DNA of 64,000 nucleotides from contig JAHCVI010000001.1 of NCBI GenBank assembly GCA_019096155.1, positions 3,782,001 to 3,846,000 of the forward strand, in the 5' to 3' direction. Position numbers and translations under genes: made by a program. The stretch's first letter is position 1. Each line of letters opens with the position of its first letter. Source of the DNA: Staphylotrichum longicolle (taxonomy: Eukaryota; Ascomycota; Sordariomycetes; Sordariales; Chaetomiaceae). Shown here in pieces: positions 57,288 through 64,000 of the stretch. The notes under the pieces are model-generated. The model saw nothing but the letters and a program-made list of their open reading frames with translations, had not been told where the DNA came from and made no database searches.

Positions 57288-58360
57288 GGGCGTGTGTGAT
57301 GTAGTTCTTGACCTTGATATCCTGAGTTTTGTAGTAAAGCTTGATCTTTTGTCAACTTCGTTTGCTGCCAGGCTGGCGGTTAGTGATCAGGCAGTCATAG
57401 CAAATGTCTAATCACCGATCAAAGCTGAGGTGGTTCCGGAATGTTCTGAGTCTCCGCTCAAGGTGAGGTCGTCGGGGACAAAAATTCGCAAAGTGGTGTT
57501 TTGACTTGCTCGAACTCCAACGCTTCCAGCATCACCACTGACATAACGTTAACATACGACAAGAGAACGAGCAAAACGAAAGAGAACAAAGACCCCAAAA
57601 GCGACAAGTGGTACTCCAGGTTCGTACATTTCCCTTCTACTTCGATCACCGCAAGGCCTCTTGGCTTGAACCTGCAGCTTGAACACTTCCGAGTCAAGTT
57701 GGTCTGAACCCTTGGCTTGACTCCTTGGCTGACAACTCGCGACGAGTCCCAGCAGCCAGCGGCGAGGTTTTTGCCTCACACGACCGAAAAAGCCCTATAT
57801 TATTGTCGGATTCGTCCGTCTGTTGGACGGTTAAGAGACAGTTCTAAGTGAGGTAAGGTCAGATTTCTCGTTTTCTCAGTCCTTTCGCTGGCCTTTTGGC
57901 CGTTCCTCTATCACCCAGTCCTCCACAAAGACAGATTCTTGCGGCCCTCTGTTTTCCCCAACCCCATTTTCACACAATTTCCTCGCAACATTCCTTTCTC
58001 CGCCACTTCGCCTGATTTCCCCCAAAAGAGCCCTCAAAGATCATTTGTCCGGTTAGTTCTTCGAGTTTTGTCTGACAGGGTTTGATAAGGGATGTTGTTC
58101 TCTGCTGGGCCATTCTAAACTGTCCCTGGCGTTGCTCCTTCCTTGTTTGCACATTTGTGAAAGACTCTTTTTTTTTTTTGGTCTCTTTCGTTGATCGGGC
58201 AGTTTTCAAAACTTTTCGCATCTTTCCTTTCCAGCTTTTTTTTTCTGGTCACACACACACACACCAAAAAGAAAAACAAGACAAAAAACAAAGTCCTTGG
58301 TTCCCTCCGATCACAACTTCCGCATCCTGTCCTCAGAAGCTAACAATTCAGATCACAGAA
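57288..58360. other. Intergenic; pyrimidine-rich leader of the F-box gene
   Basis: About 1.07 kb. The last 300 bases carry T-runs, CT tracts and a (CA)7 repeat (about 58250-58264), fitting promoter and 5' UTR of the next gene. No gene. Confidence 0.5.
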
Positions 58361-60702
58361 ATGGACAGGCCTAGGATTTGCTGTTGCGTCCTGTGTGGGG
58401 TGGTGTGCGGCCACCAGGACGACGACGATGACTGGAGAAACCGATTCTACGCGGGTAAGTCTCTCTGTTCCTGAGCAGTTCAACTTCCTCTTTGACACTA
58501 ACCGGCCTTCCTGCAAACTGTAGTATACGACTCGGTGGATGGCAAACCCAGACAAGCCCAGCTCTCTGGACTCGTGCGCTTCACGCGCTCCGGGTATGAG
58601 ATCCAGGCGGACTCGGAAACCGAGGAGCCGCAGATGATCGGCATCGATCTGATGCCGTCTGAGTGCCCCTGGGAGAACAAAAACCCTGCCAAAGGGTTTC
58701 CCATTCACGTGTCTTGCTGGAAGATTCTGAACGACTGTTGGTCGCCCTCTGACCAGGAACTCCAGCTTCTGCTGGGCGTGTTCAGATTAGTTCCGATGCA
58801 AGGCGGCGACCGTTGGCACCCTTCTGTCATCCTAAACTGGGGACACGACTACGGTGGCCTCTTTGAGCTTGTGACAGACAGGGACAAGCTGGAACCTGGG
58901 GAGGATTGCCGCATACGTCGCCTCAACTGTGCCTTTTCGGCCCATAATCCTGCGGTCGTCGACTTCAATCTCATCGGCGTCCTCAAGGAAGTGTGCCCAG
59001 ACGGCGACACCACAAATGCCTCCACAGAGATCACCGAGAGCTCGGGAGAGCAGGATGTTGGGGAAGAAGATGCCAGCCCCAATCCTCGCGCCAGAGACGT
59101 TTTCCACAAGCTTCCCGTCGAGATTCGGCAACAGATCCTGGAAAACGTCCCGTTGTTCGATGCCTTGGCCCTCAGGCAAGCTTCTCGCGCCTTTGCCGAG
59201 CTCGGCTTCCACGACCTGTTCTGGAAATCCCGCTTTTATTCAGATGGCGAGCTCGGGCACATTCACGAAGTCGAACCATTTCTCGCACTGTTTCCGGGTC
59301 ATTGGAGGTCGGTGTGGCTCATTGCCGCGCCATGCGCCGACCGTCCTTGGATCAGGAACAGAGCAAGGGTCATGACTCTCGCCTCTTCTCTCCGCAATCT
59401 GGTGCACAAGGCCGGTAGCGCGAAATGCAGGGGCAACCAGATCAGCAATGCTCTCACGGAATCCAAAGTCTGGTGGCAGACGGCAAACAGGTCCAGTGAG
59501 GACCCCTCAAGCTTCCTCCACCAGCGGCATCTCCCTGTCCCATCCAAGGTGACTGCGGTCTTTGCTTCCACGGTGGAGATTTGCGGCCGGGAGTGCGTGT
59601 CTGGCATCCGTATCCAACACAAGGACAGGAAGGGCGGCTCGCGGTCATTGACCTTCGGATACCAGCATCCTGACAACGAGACACTGCTGCTTAACGACGA
59701 GTTGCACCCCTTGGCATTGCTGGTTTTTGCCTTGCTGTCACCGACCACACCATTCGCGGCCTGTCAGTCATTGCCGACACGGGCACTGTGTCGGGTTGGG
59801 CCGGTGTCCACGAGAAGCTGCTGAAGAGGAGACTGATTGGCACATCATCGGGTAAGGATGCCATCAGCGCTTTGAAGGGTGACTTTGACGTGAGTTGCTT
59901 TTCCGTCCCTCACTCTCTCCATCCTCGTGTCTCTGATCATGTTTTTTTCTCGCAGGCCCTCAAACTGGTTTCACTGGCCGTGACAAGCGGAGTCCGCCGC
60001 CGACGTGGACAAACGTGGGACGAGCCCGCTCCCAAGGACACGATGGTGTGGTATTCCGACCTCCCAGATCACCATCTCAAGATGCCAGAGCTTCGTTACG
60101 CTGAAGACTACGTCTATCCGCCCCGCAACCGCACTCTTCCCATGAGGATGATGCTCTTTGGCGGCACACATGGCCAAGATTTGCCCTTCGTCACCCGCAT
60201 CATTGTCGAGCAAGGAACAGGATCGGACAGCTATCTTGGCGGCCTTAATCCCCAGTTGTGGGCCATCAAAATTCGCTTCTCGGACGGCCGTGAGCCGCTG
60301 TACTTTGGCGACAAGGTGTACAAACCCTTATCCGTCTCCTTCCCCATCGACGGCCCTGGCGGAGAGCGCATCACGGCATTCCGATATGTTGGCAACACAA
60401 TGGACTGGCACCCGGGGTTCAAGGTTGGTGAATCGTGTTGTCGTCTTGTTGGATGAATCTGCTGACTCTTTCACTAGATCAGGACGAACCGCGGACGGAC
60501 GATCATGTTCCCCTTTGGGATGCGGAATGTTTACACGGACAGTACCGAGACGAAAGCCTTTGAAGAGATGGACCAAATGGTAGTGGGCATTTTTGGCAAA
60601 TTCGTAAGTATGCCGCTGCCAGCTTGTTCGATCGGCTGCTAACCCAACCTGCAACAGAGCCCATCATGGGGTATCTCTGTAATTGGCGCCGTCTGCCTTT
60701 AG
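58361..60702 (+). CDS. F-box / DUF7600-type protein gene with a 1-nt frameshift
   Basis: Five exons (58361-58454, 58524-59889, 59956-60423, 60478-60603, 60658-60702). Total coding length is 2099 nt, one short of 700 codons. A CLCG-type N-terminus (ICCCVLCGVVCG) and WRNRFYAVYDS match this large Sordariomycete family. The F-box lies at HKLPVEIRQQILENV and LALRQASRAFAELGFHDLFW. The C-terminal jelly-roll part has SGWAGVHEKLLKRRL, VTRIIVEQG and FRYVGN. Between NDELHPL (ending about 59713) and GIAGFCLAVTDHTIRG the frame changes by one; CCCTTGGCATT would need one extra G. Otherwise intact, so a recent mutation or an assembly error is likely. If real, the protein stops soon after, at 59824. The family name is from memory. 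Confidence 0.75.
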
Positions 60703-61532
60703 CCCCCAATATGAAACAGCGGAACAGCGGCCGGCCGACCGTGAGACATGGCAATGGAAGGTCGTCGGTTTTGGCGCCACTTGGTGGAGTGAAATATGTA
60801 TGGAGAATCATATGTTGGAGCAGTCATCTGGAGTGAGCCAGTCATTGTTGGCCAGGTTGTATGGATAAATCGTGGGAGGAGGCAAATATTTGTAGAGTCA
60901 ACTTTTTTTTTTTCATTGCACGTATATCCGACTGCGATGCAGAGTGAGAATGTCAAAAAGCTTTCGGCAATGGCAGGGGAGATTGTCACAAATGGATCTG
61001 CAAAACTCGACAGCAGCGTGACAATTATGCTGCGCGTTGCCTCTTGCCATCATATAGCGTTGCCCACCATTATTGCTGCCATCAGCAAAGAAGTTCCCAA
61101 ACTGCAGTCAAGAAGGCGGCACTCCTCTTGCCTTCAGGACACAGCTTCCCTTGTCAACAAGAGGCACTGAAGGAGTGGGAGTTCTGAGTTTGGAGCCGTC
61201 CCTTCCACGACGTTGTCCACGCGCCAAACGACCCAGACATTCTTGCCATGGAATCCGCCTGTTACGTCGGCAAGCGCAACGAAAGCCACCAACACCAAAA
61301 CCCTTCCCTGAGCGGTTCTGAACCCTACCCCAGAACTCTTCCACCTCAACAGCATCGCACAACATCCTTTCGCAGCCCTTTGCATCCTCCCACCTCCCAC
61401 CCGCAACATACGCCGTCCGTCTGCTAAACACCGCAACCGTATCACTCAACCAACCACACCTCATCTCCTACAACTTTCAAGCCCAACATACTTCCACCAA
61501 GCATTTGCCCCCAAAGCACGCATCCATCCACC
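60703..61532. other. Intergenic
   Basis: About 830 bases; a T-run near 60903-60912. No gene. The last 150 bases are C/A-rich leader of the next gene. Confidence 0.5.
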
Positions 61533-62066
61533 ATGTCAGCTCAACTCAACTTCGACACCACCACCCGCGCGACCATCACGGTCCCGGTCTCTCTCCTCCC
61601 GCACTTCGGCCCCGTCGACATCGACGCCGTCCGCGAGAGCTGGAGCACCACGGAGATGCTCTCCCACGCCGGCGACGCCTTCGACAAGATCTCCAGCCTC
61701 GTCGCCGACGCCATCCAGGACGAATCCCAGGACGAGTGGACGGTGGGCGGGTACAAGGTCTGGTTCCGCAATGTCGAGACCGATGCAGAGTCCAAGTCTG
61801 ACTCTGACGCGGCGGGTCTGATGGAGAGTAGTGAGGTGGTTGGGCTGGAGGGGTACGTTGACGAGGGGGGCTGGACTGTGGTGGGGAAGGATAAGGAGAT
61901 GGGTGCGCCGTTTGGGGATCTGGAGGTGGATGCTGTGACGTTTGAGATGACGAGGGGTGACGGCGCGGAGAGCGAGGGGTGTTTGGCTGTGGATTGTGTG
62001 GAGGTGGTTGGTGGTGCGGATGGGGAGGTTGTGCTGAGGTGCAAGGCCCGGTTTGTGGGTGCGTGA
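61533..62066 (+). CDS. Hypothetical protein, first of two tandem diverged paralogs
   Basis: A 177-aa single exon starting MSAQLNFD. It is acidic, with no signal peptide or membrane segment and no recognised domain. Its C-terminal block (DAVTFEMTR, then CLAVDCVEV followed by GEVVLRC) matches in order the C-terminus of the next gene (DVSFKMTR, CFDVHCVRI, GTLHCMV), suggesting an old tandem duplication. Function unknown. Confidence 0.65.
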   Translation: MSAQLNFDTTTRATITVPVSLLPHFGPVDIDAVRESWSTTEMLSHAGDAFDKISSLVADAIQDESQDEWTVGGYKVWFRNVETDAESKSDSDAAGLMESSEVVGLEGYVDEGGWTVVGKDKEMGAPFGDLEVDAVTFEMTRGDGAESEGCLAVDCVEVVGGADGEVVLRCKARFVGA

Positions 62067-62632
62067 GAGGGTGGAATGGGGTGTGGAGGTCAGATGTGAG
62101 GGTGTTGAGCGCATTGTTGAGAAGTAGGAATAATGTCTAATTAGGGGTGCTAGCGATATCAAAGCAGTTGGTTTCAGGTATACTCTGTTGCTCGTTGGAG
62201 CTGTCATTGATATGGTCAAGTGTGAGCATTCCGCTTTATTGGTGTTGGCATTTAGTCTCCCGCCCGCTGGAAAAGTAGAAATATTCCTACAAAGAACAGC
62301 TTCTGGCTTCGTAGACTCAATCTGTCTGTTGGATGTCACAAAGAAATGATGTTGCGCGAGTTGGTCACGAAGACATCTCGGCGGCCATGTAGACTTAAAT
62401 CTAAGCGTAGACTTAGTACGATCACGTAGGACAGGTTGTGTGTCCTGCACAAAGCAGTAATCTTCACCCATTTGAGGCTGACCGTGCCCTACATCCCTTG
62501 TCTGTGTATAAGTTGGCGGCTGTCCCTCGTCTCCCTGGGCCGGTGCTCCAAAGCTCAAAATTGATTCAACCAGATCATCGATATCACACTCAGCCTCGCC
62601 AGACTCTAGTCGTTCTACATTCAACAACATTA
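62067..62632. other. Intergenic between tandem paralogs
   Basis: About 570 bases, AT-richer; no gene seen. Confidence 0.5.
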
Positions 62633-63067
62633 ATGGAGGTGCATGTCATTTTCGACACAGCGAGGGACCTGCCCCTGGATGCTCAGGACAAACTAGCCAA
62701 GGTCTTGATATCCAACTCGCTGCTCCGAGAGATCGACCCTGAACTCGGGCCCAGCATCTTCAATATTCCCGATACGAAGGAGGAGAAGGAGAGACTCTTT
62801 GAGACTTTGGACGGTGTTTTGACCAGAGTCATGAAGGGGGTTGGCGAGCCAATCTTCATCGGATCCCGGGACCGATGGACCCGGGTCAAGAGTGAGGACT
62901 TCACCCTCCGCCCGTCTCGCACAGAGCCCATCTCGGACGTCAGCTTCAAGATGACACGTAATGTACGGGTGAGCAATCCCAATACTTGGGATTGTTTCGA
63001 CGTGCATTGTGTGAGGATCGACGAGAATGGCACTTTGCATTGCATGGTGGTTCACACCCAGAGGTGA
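62633..63067 (+). CDS. Hypothetical protein, second tandem paralog
   Basis: A 144-aa frame from the ATG at 62633 (TTAATGGAG). The frame is open further upstream, but that part has no family similarity. The sequence is helical in the first half (LDAQDKLAKVLISNSLLREI, then KEEKERLFETLDGVLTRVM). It ends with the block shared with the upstream gene (DVSFKMTR ... CFDVHCVRIDENGTLHC). No known domain, function unknown. Confidence 0.65.
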   Translation: MEVHVIFDTARDLPLDAQDKLAKVLISNSLLREIDPELGPSIFNIPDTKEEKERLFETLDGVLTRVMKGVGEPIFIGSRDRWTRVKSEDFTLRPSRTEPISDVSFKMTRNVRVSNPNTWDCFDVHCVRIDENGTLHCMVVHTQR

Positions 63068-63311
63068 GACAAGCCTGGAGCTTACTCAACGAGGATGGAC
63101 TGGCTGGCCCAGTGGCTTGCGGGTGTGGAACGGGAGGGGGAGACGGGGAGAGGGAGAGAGGATGTTGCGACGGGATGAGCTCGGGTAATTCAGCAAGGAG
63201 ATATCAATGAAACTTTTTTTGAACACATTCCATGGTATTGATAGCTGGCTCAAACAACCCCTGCGCGCGCCATTTCTCTTCTTTTCCAATCTCCAAACTA
63301 AAGTATGCCTT
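63068..63311. other. Convergent intergenic spacer
   Basis: About 240 bases between two converging genes; contains GGGAGAGGGAG-type purine tracts. No gene. Confidence 0.5.
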
Positions 63312-64000
63312 TCAAACAACTAACCCAGCACCCTCAACACCCACCCCAATCTCCCTCACCCCCTCCAAATTTCCAGGTCCCTTCCTACCCCTTCCCACAC
63401 CCCACTCCTTATCCCCTTCCTCCCCACCAGCACGAACCCTCACCCCTTGCCTCCCGACCCCGCCAACCCTCACCTCACACCTCCCCCCCTCGGGCCAAAC
63501 AACCCCCCTCAACAACGGCCCTACCACGTTCAACAACCTCCTACACCCCCTCCACCCGCGACTGTAGTCCCGCAGTCCACGGGGGTGTGTGAGATGGCTC
63601 ATGGTCCAGCGGACGGTGTCGGCGAAGGCCTCGGCGGCATTGGTGCGGGCGTAGGAAGTGGGGAGGAAGCGCGTTTTGGCGAGGGCGGTTTGCCAGACGG
63701 GCGATTGGGAGAATGGTGTGATTTTTGCGGGTGTGTGAAAGGGGGAGGAGGTGTTCACGGGGGTGGTGGAGGTGGTGTTGGGGAAGTGGAGGGGGACTGG
63801 GGGTTGACGGGGACAGGGGAGAGAGGGGGAGAGGTAGTCGAGGATGTCTGTTGGGTGTCGAAATTGGTTAGTTAGGGGTTGGCTGTTAGAAAAGGGGTAG
63901 AGGTTACTGGGGCAACGACAGAAAAGGCGGGTGGGTTTATACGCACGGGCTGTCTCGTGGAAGATGACGCCAAGTTTTGAAGTCTGGATAATGAGTTTGG
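63312..64000 (-). CDS. HExxH zinc metallopeptidase-like protein, 3' part only
   Basis: Partial: the 5' end lies beyond the window. Exon 64000-63947 (reading KLIIQTSKLGVIFHETA) joins 63847-63312 across a 99-nt intron. The split codon becomes His, completing HETAH, the HExxH zinc motif (H-E-T-A-H), followed by ILDYLSP. About 60 residues later FLPTSYARTNAAEAFADTV gives a likely third zinc ligand (Glu of EAFAD) in a pattern seen in several fungal HExxH proteins. The Gly/Arg/Val-rich last 80 residues look like read-through of GC-rich DNA, so a missed intron or earlier stop is possible. Family not named; secretion cannot be judged without the N-terminus. Confidence 0.7.
   Translation of the reverse strand, partial: KLIIQTSKLGVIFHETARAYKPTRLFCRCPSNLYPFSNSQPLTNQFRHPTDILDYLSPSLPCPRQPPVPLHFPNTTSTTPVNTSSPFHTPAKITPFSQSPVWQTALAKTRFLPTSYARTNAAEAFADTVRWTMSHLTHPRGLRDYSRGWRGCRRLLNVVGPLLRGVVWPEGGRCEVRVGGVGRQGVRVRAGGEEGDKEWGVGRGRKGPGNLEGVREIGVGVEGAGLVV

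Overview
The window looks like chromosomal DNA of a filamentous ascomycete, most likely a Sordariomycete close to the Chaetomiaceae or other Sordariales. This is inferred from short spliceosomal introns (about 55-100 nt, GT-AG), GC-rich third positions, a tRNA-Lys with a 12-nt intron, and typical genes: Set9, NudE, HET-domain, Pth11-like receptor, CE1 esterase, AA9 monooxygenase and fungal cytosolic acetyl-CoA carboxylase. No transposase, integrase, CRISPR array or rRNA was found. All exon joins were worked out by hand.

Layout. 1-6 kb: set9 (H4K20 methyltransferase), a BTB/POZ protein, tRNA-Lys(CUU). 6-12.5 kb: a very short velvet-like protein, a classical SDR and a Pth11/rhodopsin-type membrane protein, all on the minus strand, with long non-coding gaps. 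12.4-16.5 kb: gene-poor. 16.5-22.2 kb: secreted CE1 esterase, HET-domain protein and, convergent with it, an F-box protein. 22.7-29.7 kb: acetyl-CoA carboxylase (three exons, about 2295 aa), followed upstream by a 4-kb gene-free stretch. 33.7-41.6 kb, all minus: nudE, a Nudix ADP-ribose pyrophosphatase, an AA9 LPMO and an amino-acid permease. 43-49 kb: a local duplication containing two inverted paralogous 230-aa genes of unknown function and three copies of a small structured Pol III-type transcription unit. 49.6-52.2 kb: a DUF1308 protein and a low-complexity protein. 55-60.7 kb: a small secreted cysteine protein, an NmrA-like reductase-fold protein and an F-box/DUF7600-type gene with a 1-nt frameshift. 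61.5-64 kb: two tandem diverged paralogs and the 3' part of an HExxH zinc metallopeptidase that leaves the window.

How the genes fit together: most are independent housekeeping or accessory genes. CE1 esterase and AA9 LPMO both act on plant cell wall and indicate a lignocellulose degrader. HET protein, F-box proteins and Pth11-like receptor belong to expanded, fast-evolving fungal families.

The most novel signal is the triplicated element at about 43.26-43.41, 45.38-45.53 and 48.79-48.94 kb. Each copy has a TATA-like box, an A box, a B box and a T-run terminator at nearly constant spacing. Each can fold into the same long stem, with substitutions that keep pairing. The two complete copies lie divergently upstream of the paralogous genes. 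I read them as candidate genes for an undescribed small Pol III RNA family with vault/Y-RNA-like architecture, or less likely as young tRNA-derived SINEs.
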